Shown here in pieces: positions 26,390 to 36,104 of a stretch of 64,000 bases of DNA. Positions within the stretch are counted from its first letter, which is position 1; each line of letters starts with the position of its first letter. The position numbers and the translations under genes were made by a program. Source of the DNA: Lautropia mirabilis (lineage in GTDB: Bacteria; Pseudomonadota; Gammaproteobacteria; Burkholderiales; Burkholderiaceae_E); the NCBI RefSeq assembly GCF_900637555.1, contig NZ_LR134378.1:3098501-3162500 (forward strand), read 5' to 3'. The notes under the pieces were generated by a model. The model saw only the letters and a program-made list of their open reading frames with translations. It was not told where the DNA came from and made no database searches.

Positions 26390-27609
26390 CGCGGTGGCCC
26401 CGACGGAGGCTGGCTGCCTGCCGGGGACTGGCTGAACTGGATGATGGTGCCGCTCAGCTCGATCAGATCATGGTTGCGCAAGGGGTGCGCCCCCAGGCCG
26501 ATCGATTCGCCGTTGACCATCGGATAGGCGCTGCCCTCGACGTGCGTCAGGAAGAAGTTGCCGTTGCGGTTGGTGACGACCGCCACCTGTCCGCAGCCAT
26601 TGCGGATGCTGACAATGGGGCGGTCGATGATCAGAAGCCGCCCGGCGTCATGCCCGCCCAGAAAGCGCAGCGAGACGCCCTGGAAGTCGGCGGGACGATC
26701 CAGCGCCGGCCGGGCCCTGGGCATGGGCGGCGGCGCATGGGGCAGCATGGCGGGCGGCAACGCGGCCTGCCCCTGCATCGGCGTGGGCGGCAGGCGCGGG
26801 GCGCGGTTGAAGCCTTCGATGAAGCCGGCCGGGCCACCCTCTTCCGGTGCGGGCGGCAACGGGGAGGAAAAGATGCCTGGTTGTTGCGAGACTGATTGTT
26901 GCGAGGCTGGTTGTTGCGAGCCCCCGGACAAGGGTGGCAGTCTGCCCGGCACCCGGGGCGGTTCCGAGGGAGTACCACTCAGCGAGGATGTGCCGCCCCG
27001 CCGTGAGTCCGGAGTGCCAGACGGCGGCAAGGACGACGGATCGACCGGCGGCAGGGAGGCCGAGGGGTTGGGCGCCCCCGGCGTCTGGAAAAGTGGAAAG
27101 TCCGGCGCCAGCCTGTCCAGCAGGAAGGCCGTATCGCCCATGGAAAGCAGCGGGAATGTGTCGGAAACGGAAGCGTCCCGAGACGAGGCGTCGTGTCCTG
27201 ACGCATCGGGGGGCTGGGCGCTGCCGGACGGCGCGCCCTGTTCATGGGCATCCGTTGGGCCGATGGTTCCGGCACGTCGATAGACGAGGCGATAGATGCC
27301 GATGTCGATGCTGTCGCCGTCGTTGAGCAATGCGCGCGCCACGGGGGCGCCGTTGACCAGGGTGCCATTGCGGCTGCCCAGATCCTGGATCACCACATCC
27401 TGCTGGCCGGCCATCAGCACGGCGTGCTCGCCGGAGACGGTCAGGTCATCGAGCACCAGGGTATTGGTGGCACGCCGGCCAATGACCGTGCGTGTCTGTG
27501 TCAGCCAATAGGTGCGCAGCGGCTGGCCGGCTGCCGACAGCACGAGCTGCCCGTACCTGCTGCCTTGCTGCTGCATTTCCCCGTCCTGGTGATCGGCGCC
27601 CATCTGCAT
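26386..27609 (-). CDS. Double FHA-domain protein
   Basis: A 407-residue cytoplasmic protein. The N-terminal FHA domain (about 15-110) has the phosphothreonine-binding pattern GRR-(x)-SGEHA-(x)-SRNGTLVNG. A second, degenerate FHA-like domain lies at about 305-395 (SIRNGCGQVAV...YPMVNGESI). Between them is a Pro/Ser/Gln-rich linker of about 190 residues with short QQPASQQS-type repeats. It probably scaffolds phosphoproteins, perhaps recruiting the coupled cyclase to a kinase; no Ser/Thr kinase is next to it. HipA, at the start of the window, is a Ser/Thr kinase, but any link is speculation. Confidence 0.82.
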   Translation of the reverse strand: MQMGADHQDGEMQQQGSRYGQLVLSAAGQPLRTYWLTQTRTVIGRRATNTLVLDDLTVSGEHAVLMAGQQDVVIQDLGSRNGTLVNGAPVARALLNDGDSIDIGIYRLVYRRAGTIGPTDAHEQGAPSGSAQPPDASGHDASSRDASVSDTFPLLSMGDTAFLLDRLAPDFPLFQTPGAPNPSASLPPVDPSSLPPSGTPDSRRGGTSSLSGTPSEPPRVPGRLPPLSGGSQQPASQQSVSQQPGIFSSPLPPAPEEGGPAGFIEGFNRAPRLPPTPMQGQAALPPAMLPHAPPPMPRARPALDRPADFQGVSLRFLGGHDAGRLLIIDRPIVSIRNGCGQVAVVTNRNGNFFLTHVEGSAYPMVNGESIGLGAHPLRNHDLIELSGTIIQFSQSPAGSQPPSGPPR

Positions 27610-27692
27610 CCCCTGACCCCGGGAGCCTGGGCAGAAAAGACCGTCGACGCTCCCGGCAGCGACTGTAGCCGCCGGGAGGCGGAAGGGGAAAG

Positions 27693-27717
27693 GGTGCCGG
27701 CGCCAACGGCCGGCACC
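27693..27717 (-). terminator. Hairpin after sucD
   Basis: Perfect 9-bp arms GGTGCCGGC/GCCGGCACC, 20 bases after the sucD stop on the minus strand, followed by a pyrimidine-rich CTTTCCCCTT. A likely terminator of sucCD. Confidence 0.6.
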
Positions 27718-27736
27718 ATGGGCCCGACGGCGGGCC

Positions 27737-28618
27737 TCAGAGCACCTTCTTCAGCAGGCGCCCCATTTCGGACGGGTCGCGGGTCGTGCGGATGCCACAG
27801 GCTTCCATCACTTCCAGCTTGGCGTCGGCCGTGTCGGCACCACCGGAGATGAGCGCACCGGCGTGGCCCATGCGCTTGCCCGGAGGCGCGGTGACGCCAG
27901 CGATGAAGCCGACCACCGGTTTCTTCATGTTGTCCTTGGCCCAGCGCGCGGCGTTCACTTCGTCCGGTCCGCCGATCTCGCCGATCATGATGACGGCGTC
28001 GGTGTCGGGATCGTCGTTGAACATCTGCAGCACGTCGATGTGCTTCAGGCCGTTGATGGGGTCGCCCCCGATGCCGACGGCGGTGGACTGGCCCAGGCCC
28101 AGGTCGGTGACCTGCGCAACGGCTTCATAGGTCAGTGTGCCGGAACGCGACACGATGCCGATGCGGCCCTTGCGGTGGATGTGACCCGGCATGATGCCGA
28201 TCTTCAGCTCGTCAGGCGTGATGACGCCCGGGCAGTTGGGGCCCAACAGCAGCGTCTTCTTGTTGGCCTTGCGCATCTTGTCACGCACGACCAGCATGTC
28301 ACGCACGGGGATGCCCTCGGTGATGCAGATGACCAGATCCAGGTCGGCGTCGACCGCTTCCCAGATGGCATCGGCAGCGCCTGCCGGCGGCACATAGATG
28401 ACGGAGACGGTGGCACCGGTCTCGGCCTTGGCTTCCTTCACCGAGCCGTAGATGGGAATGCCCTCGAAATCCTCGCCGGCACGCTTGGGATTGACGCCTG
28501 CCACGAAGCAGTTCTTGCCATTGGCATAGTCCCGGCACATGCGCGTATGGAACTGGCCGGTCTTGCCGGTGATGCCCTGGGTGATGACCTTGGTGTCCTT
28601 GTTGATCAGAATCGACAT
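27737..28618 (-). CDS. sucD: Succinyl-CoA synthetase alpha subunit
   Basis: TCA-cycle enzyme subunit, 293 residues. It has an N-terminal CoA-binding Rossmann fold (VITQGITGKTGQFH) and the phospho-histidine loop GHAGALI near residue 247. It follows sucC by 30 bases; together they make the heterodimer that interconverts succinyl-CoA and succinate with NTP formation. Confidence 0.97.
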   Translation of the reverse strand: MSILINKDTKVITQGITGKTGQFHTRMCRDYANGKNCFVAGVNPKRAGEDFEGIPIYGSVKEAKAETGATVSVIYVPPAGAADAIWEAVDADLDLVICITEGIPVRDMLVVRDKMRKANKKTLLLGPNCPGVITPDELKIGIMPGHIHRKGRIGIVSRSGTLTYEAVAQVTDLGLGQSTAVGIGGDPINGLKHIDVLQMFNDDPDTDAVIMIGEIGGPDEVNAARWAKDNMKKPVVGFIAGVTAPPGKRMGHAGALISGGADTADAKLEVMEACGIRTTRDPSEMGRLLKKVL

Positions 28619-28648
28619 TGCGATTGTCCTCGAAGTTCAGGGCTGTTG

Positions 28649-29815
28649 TTATTTACCGGCTGCAGCGGCAACCACCTGGCGCGCGGCGTCGGCCATCGTG
28701 TCTGCCGCGATGATCGGCAGGCCGGAGTCGGCCAGCATCTGCTTGCCCAGCTCTTCATTGGTGCCCTTCATGCGCACCACCAGCGGCACGCTCAGATTGA
28801 CGGCCTTGCTGGCAGCGATGACGCCGGCTGCGATGGTGTCGCAACGCATGATGCCGCCGAAGATGTTGACCAGGATGGCCTTGACACCCTTGTTCTTCAG
28901 CATCAGCTTGAAGGCCTCGGTGACCTTTTCTGCCGTGGCGCCACCGCCCACGTCCAGGAAGTTGGCCGGCGAGCCGCCGAACAGCTTGATGGTGTCCATG
29001 GTGGCCATGGCCAGACCGGCACCGTTGACCAGGCAGCCGATGTTGCCGTCGAGCTGGATGTAGGCCAGATCGAACTTCGAGGCTTCCACCTCGGCCGGGT
29101 CTTCCTCGTCCAGGTCGCGCATCTCGACGATGTCGGCGTGGCGGAACAGGGCGTTGGAATCAAAATTGAGCTTGGCGTCGAGCGCGATGACATCACCCGA
29201 ACCGGTGAGGATCAGCGGGTTGATCTCGGCCAGCGAGGCATCGGTCTCGAAGAAGGCCTTGTACAGACCCTGCAGTACCTGACGGGCCTTGGGCAGGCTG
29301 GCGGCCGGGATGCCGATGCGGGTGGCCAGATCATCGGCCTCGGCGTCGGTGAGGCCCTGGGCCACGTCGCAGAAGACCTTGTGGATTTTCTCGGGCGTCT
29401 TGGCAGCCACTTCCTCGATGTCCATGCCGCCTTCGCTGGAGGCCATGACGCAGATCTTCTGGGATTGGCGGTCGATGACGATACCGACGTAGAGTTCTTT
29501 CTTGATGTCGGCGCCTTCCTCGATCAGCAGCCGGCGGACCTTCTGTCCTTCCGGGCCGGTCTGGTGGGTGACCAGCTGCATGCCGAGGATGGAAGTGGCG
29601 TGCTGACGAACTTCATCCAGCGAACGGGCCAGCTTGACGCCGCCGCCCTTGCCGCGGCCACCGGCGTGGATCTGGGCCTTGACGACCCAGACGGGGCCGC
29701 CCAGCTGCTCGGCCGCCTTGACCGCTTCTTCGACATTGAAGCATGGAATACCCCGGGGCACCGTTACACCATAGCGCTTCAGGATTTCTTTGCCTTGATA
29801 CTCGTGGATTTTCAT
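28649..29815 (-). CDS. sucC: Succinyl-CoA synthetase beta subunit
   Basis: A 388-residue ATP-grasp subunit starting [17 protein letters not shown], with the nucleotide loop [17 protein letters not shown] and the C-terminal [10 protein letters not shown] motif. It provides the nucleotide and succinate sites. First gene of sucCD. Two tandem 18-bp repeats lie about 100-135 bases upstream. Confidence 0.97.
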   Translation of the reverse strand: MKIHEYQGKEILKRYGVTVPRGIPCFNVEEAVKAAEQLGGPVWVVKAQIHAGGRGKGGGVKLARSLDEVRQHATSILGMQLVTHQTGPEGQKVRRLLIEEGADIKKELYVGIVIDRQSQKICVMASSEGGMDIEEVAAKTPEKIHKVFCDVAQGLTDAEADDLATRIGIPAASLPKARQVLQGLYKAFFETDASLAEINPLILTGSGDVIALDAKLNFDSNALFRHADIVEMRDLDEEDPAEVEASKFDLAYIQLDGNIGCLVNGAGLAMATMDTIKLFGGSPANFLDVGGGATAEKVTEAFKLMLKNKGVKAILVNIFGGIMRCDTIAAGVIAASKAVNLSVPLVVRMKGTNEELGKQMLADSGLPIIAADTMADAARQVVAAAAGK

Positions 29816-29914
29816 GGTGATCTCGGTTGGGTCACATATGCCGCGTTGATGCTATCACAGCGGTCATGACGATTAACCCGGAGAAAACGCGCCACGTGGC
29901 CCGTCGCACCATGA

Positions 29915-29950
29915 ATAAGGGAATACCCGGATATAAGGGAATGTCCGAAT
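29915..29950. repeat. Two tandem 18-bp repeats upstream of sucC
   Basis: ATAAGGGAATACCCGGAT (29915-29932) and ATAAGGGAATGTCCGAAT (29933-29950) match at 14-15 of 18 positions. They sit between sucC and recX and could be paired regulator sites. Confidence 0.6.
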
Positions 29951-29966
29951 ATGAATTCGGTGCGTC

Positions 29967-30662
29967 TCAGAAGCCGGCATCGAATGCCGATGAATCTTCA
30001 TCCTCGTCGGGCGCATCGACGATGCGGGGCACGACGGCAGACACGATGCCCGGTGCAAACCCCCGCCCCACCAGGAAGCGATATTGCCGGGCCTTTTCCT
30101 TCAGGCTGGTGGGGGGCTTTCCGAAACGACGCTGCCAGACGGCCTGGGCACGGCTCTTCTCGTCCTCGGCCAGCGGCTGCAGCACGTTGGAAATGAGGTT
30201 TTCATCCAGCCCCTTGCGCTGCAGGTCCTGCGACAGGCGGGCGCGACCAAAACGCTCTGCCCCGTTTCGCACCAGGGATTCGGCCATGCGACGATCGGAC
30301 AGCAGCTTCATGCCCTCCAGTTCGTCCAGAACCGATTCGACCAGTTCAGGTGACGGAGCACGCGGCGCCGGGCTGCCACCCTCAGCACCGTCGAACGAGG
30401 CAGCACCGCCCCGGGCACCGAATGGGCGGTCGAACGAATCGTCAGGCGCCGGTGAGCCTTCGTAGTCACCCGGGCCCCCTGCCCTGCCGCCAGCACGCCG
30501 GCGACGGCGAACAGGCGGGGGTGTGAGCAGCTTGCGCGTGAGTTCGGCCCGGCTGTGCTCACGCCGGGCCAGCAGGGTAATGGCCCGCCGCTTGAGTGCG
30601 CTGCGCTGGGCCGACTCGGATTCGTCGGCCCGCACCAGCGCCTGAAGATCACGAAAGCTCAT
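29967..30662 (-). CDS. recX: RecX, RecA regulator
   Basis: A three-helix-repeat protein, here 231 residues, that binds RecA filaments and limits recombination and the SOS response. Family helices are visible: AITLLARREHSRAELTRKL at the start and ...ERFGRARLSQDLQRKGLDENLI in the second repeat. A low-complexity Arg/Gly/Pro/Asp insertion of about 55 residues (about 53-107) separates helices of the first repeat and makes it longer than usual. It lies 23 bases after recA. Confidence 0.9.
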   Translation of the reverse strand: MSFRDLQALVRADESESAQRSALKRRAITLLARREHSRAELTRKLLTPPPVRRRRRAGGRAGGPGDYEGSPAPDDSFDRPFGARGGAASFDGAEGGSPAPRAPSPELVESVLDELEGMKLLSDRRMAESLVRNGAERFGRARLSQDLQRKGLDENLISNVLQPLAEDEKSRAQAVWQRRFGKPPTSLKEKARQYRFLVGRGFAPGIVSAVVPRIVDAPDEDEDSSAFDAGF

Positions 30663-30685
30663 GCTGCCCCGCCTGCTTCACGGCC

Positions 30686-31789
<1,104 letters not shown>

Positions 31790-31841
31790 GACGGATGTCC
31801 TGTGAGGAGATTGAAGCAGCCCCGATTATGACACCAGACCA

Positions 31842-31857
31842 CTGTACATACAATCAG
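31842..31857. promoter_or_regulatory. LexA/SOS-box-like site upstream of recA
   Basis: CTGTACATACAATCAG fits CTGT-N8-ACAG except for one base and lies 53 bases before the recA start, the expected place for SOS control. Confidence 0.6.
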
Positions 31858-31972
31858 TCTTCTGGTCTCGGCCGGATGATGGTAGCCATCAGGTGAGCGA
31901 ATCGGCCGGATGGATGATGTCCGCGCAACAAGGGACTTGAGAAGGCCACGGCAAAGCGGCCTTTTCAGACGC

Positions 31973-32740
31973 TCACAGCAGGGCTTCGGCCGATTCAGGC
32001 AGGATCTGGCCGCCGTCAATGATGATGGTCTGTCCCGTGATGTAGGCCGCTTCGCGGCTGGCCAGGAAGCAGGCGGCGTAGCCGATGTCCTGCGGGGTGC
32101 CCAGGGTGTGCGTCGGCACGGCGGCGCGCATCTGGTTCAGGTATTCCTCGCCCTGGGCAATCAGGCCTTCACTGAGCACGTTGCCCGGCATGACGGCGTT
32201 GATGGTGATGCCGAATCGCGCATATTCAAGCGCGACGCTGCGCATGAAGCCGAGCTGCCCGGCCTTGCTGGCGCCGTAGTGGCTCCAGCCCGGGAAGCCG
32301 GTGACGGGCCCGGTGATGGAGGACGTGATGACGATGCGGCCATAGCCGCGCGGCTGCATGGCAGCCAGTGCAGCCTGCACCATCAGGAAGGTGCCCTTGA
32401 GGTTGATGCCGTGCGTCTGGTCCCAGTCCGCCTCGGTCATGTCGGCCAGTTTCTTCTGCGGGAAGATGCCGGTATTGGAGCAAAGGATGTCGAGTGCGCC
32501 GAAACGTTCGACGACGGCTGCCACGGCATCCTGGCAGCTTTGCTGCACGCGGACATCGGTGTGCTGGTAATGGGCGCCCAGCTCCTTGGCCGTTGCCTGA
32601 CCCTGCTCACGGTCGATGTCGGCAATGACGACATTGGCCCCCGCCTGCCTCAGCACGGAAACAATGCCCTTGCCGATACCCTTCGCACCACCGGTGACAA
32701 GCGCGGTCTGTCCTTGCAGGGAAAAAAGTGAAGCGGTCAT
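31973..32740 (-). CDS. Short-chain dehydrogenase/reductase
   Basis: A classical SDR of 255 residues with the cofactor loop TGGAKGIG (about 16-23), the NxG-type motif SNTG, a catalytic Ser in ITSSITG and the YxxxK pair in HYGASKAG. It is similar to UcpA/FabG-type oxidoreductases; the substrate is unknown. The ATG at 32738-32740 is chosen because GGGAGAC lies 4 bases upstream. It is the last gene of the run ending with pncC, 26 bases after it. Confidence 0.88.
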   Translation of the reverse strand: MTASLFSLQGQTALVTGGAKGIGKGIVSVLRQAGANVVIADIDREQGQATAKELGAHYQHTDVRVQQSCQDAVAAVVERFGALDILCSNTGIFPQKKLADMTEADWDQTHGINLKGTFLMVQAALAAMQPRGYGRIVITSSITGPVTGFPGWSHYGASKAGQLGFMRSVALEYARFGITINAVMPGNVLSEGLIAQGEEYLNQMRAAVPTHTLGTPQDIGYAACFLASREAAYITGQTIIIDGGQILPESAEALL

Positions 32741-32765
32741 GATTGTCTCCCGATGCGCAGGTAAG

Positions 32766-33338
32766 TCAGACCACGACAGGCTGCTGGTCCTGCGCCTGGT
32801 CCAGCAACTGCAGGGCACGCCGCAGGGCGTGGATGGCGGTCTGACGACGAATGTCGGCCCGGTCACCGGAGAAGTGCCGTGTTTCGGTCAGCACCAGCGG
32901 TTCGGGCGTGCCGGGCGGCCAGCGCAGCGCCCAGCCAAAGCAGACGGTACCGACGGGTTTTTCAGCCGTGCCACCGTCCGGACCGGCAATGCCGCTGACG
33001 GCCATCGACAGCAGGGCATCGCTGCTGCGCAGTGCGCCCAGCGCCATCTGGCTGGCCACCGAGGTGCTGACAGCGCCTTCTGTTTCCAGCGTGGCGGCAT
33101 TCACGCCCAGCATTTCGATCTTGGCCTGGTTGGCGTAGGTGACGTAACCCCGGCTGAACCAGGCGCTGGAGCCGGCGGTCTCGGTCAGGGCCGCGGCAAT
33201 CAGGCCGCCGGTGCAGGATTCTGCCGTGGTGATCAGCCCTGCCCCAAGTGTCGCCACGCGCTGGCCCAGCAGGCGTGCCCAGGCAACCAGGTCGCCCTGC
33301 GGGTCGGGGTGCTCGTTCTGTCGATCAACATCTTTCAT
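32766..33338 (-). CDS. pncC: Nicotinamide-nucleotide amidohydrolase (CinA C-terminal type)
   Basis: A 190-residue CinA C-terminal domain protein with TTAESCTGG, VTYANQAK and SGIAGPDGGTAEKPVGTV, all typical of PncC. It deamidates NMN to NaMN in pyridine nucleotide salvage. The ATG at 33336-33338 has a GGGGAGG site 5 bases upstream. A variable-looking 7-bp repeat array lies about 60-100 bases upstream. Confidence 0.92.
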   Translation of the reverse strand: MKDVDRQNEHPDPQGDLVAWARLLGQRVATLGAGLITTAESCTGGLIAAALTETAGSSAWFSRGYVTYANQAKIEMLGVNAATLETEGAVSTSVASQMALGALRSSDALLSMAVSGIAGPDGGTAEKPVGTVCFGWALRWPPGTPEPLVLTETRHFSGDRADIRRQTAIHALRRALQLLDQAQDQQPVVV

Positions 33339-33396
33339 CGCGTCCTCCCCTTTCTCCATCCGCATATCCGGTTGCACCGGACATGCCGCTTGTGAA

Positions 33397-33440
33397 CCTG
33401 CTGCCTGCTGCCTGCTGCCTGCTGCCTGCTGCCTGCTGCC
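33397..33440. repeat. 7-bp tandem repeat array
   Basis: The unit CTGCCTG occurs five times in full (33401-33435) with partial units on both sides. It lies between pgpA and pncC, in the likely leader of pncC. Confidence 0.9.
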
Positions 33441-33542
33441 AGTCTATGGTGACACCTCACATCAGGGCGAGACACCCCCCTGGAGCACAGGCTGCTCTGC
33501 TTCCCCGAAAGCCGAAAAATCCGGCTCCCGGAAAGCCCGCCA

Positions 33543-34085
33543 TCAGCCAAACAGCCGGGTCCAGACCGCCATGACGATGAGGGTGTAGGCAGCGGCCAGC
33601 AGATCGTCCAGCAATACACCGGTGGCATTCTGCCACTGGCTGTCGATGGTGCGGATGGGCGCCGGCTTGGTGATGTCGAAGAGGCGGAACAGCAGGAAAC
33701 CCACCAACTGGTCGGAGAAGTCCTGCGGGATGACCCACAGCACCAGCCAGAAGGCCACGATCTCGTCCCAGACGATGGCGCTATGGTCATGCACGCCCAC
33801 GTCGCGGCCGGTACGTTCGATGGCCCAGTGCCCCACCACCAGGCTCAGGGCAATGAGCACGCCCATGCCGGTATCACCCAGCAGCGGCGCCAGGATGGCG
33901 AAGGCGACCCACGCGAACAGTGTGCCCATGGTGCCGGGCACGACGTTGCTGAGGCCGCTGCCCAGGCCAAAGGCGATCCACCGCGACAGGCGCGGCTTCA
34001 TGAATTCAAAGGTCGGCCGGATCCGGCCGAAGGTTCCGTCGGCGCGGACCAGATCGGTCACGTCCTCTACCTTGTTGTCATTCAT
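33543..34085 (-). CDS. pgpA: Phosphatidylglycerophosphatase A
   Basis: A 180-residue integral membrane phosphatase converting phosphatidylglycerol phosphate to phosphatidylglycerol. It has several hydrophobic helices and the family pattern GSGLSNVVPGTMGT near residue 45 and VWDEIVAFW near residue 107. It overlaps thiL by 4 bases (ATGA), in the nusB-thiL-pgpA arrangement common in proteobacteria. Confidence 0.93.
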   Translation of the reverse strand: MNDNKVEDVTDLVRADGTFGRIRPTFEFMKPRLSRWIAFGLGSGLSNVVPGTMGTLFAWVAFAILAPLLGDTGMGVLIALSLVVGHWAIERTGRDVGVHDHSAIVWDEIVAFWLVLWVIPQDFSDQLVGFLLFRLFDITKPAPIRTIDSQWQNATGVLLDDLLAAAYTLIVMAVWTRLFG

Positions 34086-35107
34086 GTCGAGAAATGGTCA
34101 TGTCCACGAGCTGCCAGTGGCCGGGACTGGCCTTTGGCGTCAACCAGAAGCATAGCGCTTTCAGCCACGATCCTTCCGATCATGCGGGCATCAGGCCAGC
34201 ATTGCAAGATGGTATCGGTCTGCGCTGTCGGTGCGGTGAACAGCAGCTCGTAATCATCACCACCATGCAGGGCAAGCTGCAGGGCCTCATCATGTGCCAC
34301 GCCGCTTTCACGCAGCACCGGGTCCAGCGGCAGGCGGTCTTCCCACAGCTCGGCCCCCAGGGACAGGCCCTGTCGGCGGCCCGAAGCGGTCAGCAGATGC
34401 CCCAGATCCCCGGCCAAGCCGTCAGAGATGTCCATGGCGGCACTGGCGACGCCGGCAAGTCCCAGGCCCGCGGCCAGCCGAGGCTCGGGCCAGTCCAGGC
34501 GACGGGCTGCAGCGTCGGGTACGGGCTGCCCCTGGCTGCGCCGTGCCACGGCCAGAGCCGCGGCCCCCAGCGGGCCGCTCACCCAGATGGCATCGCCCAC
34601 GCGGGCTCCGTCGCGACGCAGGGCATGCGTGGCAGGCACCTGCCCCAGGACGGTGATGGAGATGTTGAGCGGGCCGCGAGTGGTGTCGCCCCCGATCAAT
34701 GGGCAGGCTGCCCGGGTGGCCAGCCTGAACAGGCCATCCGCAAAGCCCTGAAGCCAGGCGGCATCGGCCGTCGGCAGCGCCAGCGCCAGCGTGAAGCCGA
34801 CGGGTCGCGCACCCATGGCAGCCAGGTCCGACAGATTGACGGCCAAGGCCTTGTGGCCGATGGCTGCGGGGTCGGTACCCTCGAAGAAATGACGCCCCGC
34901 CACCAGCATGTCGGTGGAAATGGCCAGTTGCTGGCCAGGGGGCACGGGATCGAGCAGCGCGCAGTCGTCACCGATGCCCAGCTTCACCAGGCTCTCGGCC
35001 GCCGGGCCTGTCGAGGCAGGCAACGGCAGCAGGGACTGCGGGTGTCCGGCAGGCAACGGCGCCGGCTGGCGCTCGAAGTACTGCCGGATCAGTGCGAACT
35101 CGTTCAT
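34082..35107 (-). CDS. thiL: Thiamine-monophosphate kinase
   Basis: It phosphorylates thiamine phosphate to thiamine pyrophosphate. 341 residues of the PurM/ThiL fold with GIGDDCALL, STDMLVAGRHF, NLSDLAAMGA and DISDGLAGDLGHLL, all diagnostic. Its ATG directly follows the nusB stop and its end overlaps pgpA. Confidence 0.96.
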   Translation of the reverse strand: MNEFALIRQYFERQPAPLPAGHPQSLLPLPASTGPAAESLVKLGIGDDCALLDPVPPGQQLAISTDMLVAGRHFFEGTDPAAIGHKALAVNLSDLAAMGARPVGFTLALALPTADAAWLQGFADGLFRLATRAACPLIGGDTTRGPLNISITVLGQVPATHALRRDGARVGDAIWVSGPLGAAALAVARRSQGQPVPDAAARRLDWPEPRLAAGLGLAGVASAAMDISDGLAGDLGHLLTASGRRQGLSLGAELWEDRLPLDPVLRESGVAHDEALQLALHGGDDYELLFTAPTAQTDTILQCWPDARMIGRIVAESAMLLVDAKGQSRPLAARGHDHFST

Positions 35108-35584
35108 TCAGCCGGCCGGCCGCACCTCATGGGGTCGCACGGAAGGCGCGATGCGGTCCAGCACGCCGTTGACGTACTTGTAGCCGTCGGTGCCGCCGAA
35201 GTTCTTGGCCAGCTCCACTGCCTCGTTGATGACCACGCGGTAGGGGATCTCCTGCAGGTCCTTCAGTTCGAAGGTGGCCTGCATCAGGATGGCCCGTTCG
35301 ACGGGGCTGAGCAGGTTGAGCGGCCGGTCCAGGCTGGGCAGCAGGATGGCCTCCAGGGCGCTGGCCTGGCTGATGGTCCCCTTGAGCAGGGTGTCGAAGT
35401 GGCTGCGATCGGCCTTGTCGAAACCGGGGCTGGTCTCGATGTGGGCCTGGATGGCACCGATGTCCTCAGCCGACAGCAGCCACTGGTAGATGCCCTGCAT
35501 GGCGAATTCCCGCGAGCGCCGCCGCGCGCTGCGTGTGCGATTTCCTGCGGCGGCGGCCGGAGAACGTCCCTGCATGCTGCTCAC
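35108..35584 (-). CDS. nusB: Transcription antitermination factor NusB
   Basis: An all-helical 158-residue RNA-binding protein of the rRNA antitermination complex. It has [16 protein letters not shown] at the start and the C-terminal [30 protein letters not shown] signature region. It overlaps ribH by 4 bases; the ribH-nusB pairing is widely conserved. The first 20 residues are a basic extension. Confidence 0.96.
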   Translation of the reverse strand: MSSMQGRSPAAAAGNRTRSARRRSREFAMQGIYQWLLSAEDIGAIQAHIETSPGFDKADRSHFDTLLKGTISQASALEAILLPSLDRPLNLLSPVERAILMQATFELKDLQEIPYRVVINEAVELAKNFGGTDGYKYVNGVLDRIAPSVRPHEVRPAG

Positions 35585-36072
35585 TCCTCGTCGTCGCCGT
35601 CGTCACCGTGCAGTGCGTCCAGCGACTCGCCCAGGCGAACCATCTCGACCGCCACCCTGGCAGCCTCGGCACCTTTCTCGGCGGTGCGCTGACGGGCCTG
35701 CTCTTCGTTGTAGGTGGTGAGGATGGCGTTGGCCACGGGGATGCCCAGCTCCAGGCTCACGCGGCTCACGCCGGCGGCGCTCTCGTTGCAGACAACCTCG
35801 AAGTGGTAGGTCTCACCCTTGATGATGGTGCCGATGGCGATCAGGGCGTCGTATTCACCCGAGTTGCCCAGCTGCAGCAGCACCAGCGGCACTTCCAGGG
35901 CGCCCGGCACGCTGCAGACCAGGATGTCGCTTTCAGCCACGCCCAGCTTCTTCAGCTCGGCCAGGCAGGCTTCCAGCGATTCCTTGCCGAATTCCTCGTT
36001 GAAGCGCGCCTGCACGATGCCGATGCGCAGGCCCTGACCGTTTTCCGATCCCTTGATTTGATCGACGCTCAT
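35581..36072 (-). CDS. ribH: 6,7-dimethyl-8-ribityllumazine synthase
   Basis: The penultimate enzyme of riboflavin synthesis; 163 residues. [11 protein letters not shown] at the N-terminus, [23 protein letters not shown] and [13 protein letters not shown] ending ([12 protein letters not shown]) fit the family that forms 60-mers or pentamers. It lies 32 bases after ribB and overlaps nusB. Confidence 0.96.
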   Translation of the reverse strand: MSVDQIKGSENGQGLRIGIVQARFNEEFGKESLEACLAELKKLGVAESDILVCSVPGALEVPLVLLQLGNSGEYDALIAIGTIIKGETYHFEVVCNESAAGVSRVSLELGIPVANAILTTYNEEQARQRTAEKGAEAARVAVEMVRLGESLDALHGDDGDDEE

Positions 36073-36104
36073 GTGTCTTTCTCCGCTGTATGCGTTGGTC
36101 TATG

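Noticed and set aside
24359..26527. Long plus-strand open frame opposite the cyclase
   Set aside because: Mirror of the cyclase and phosphodiesterase genes, with the same low-complexity His/Gln/Gly composition.
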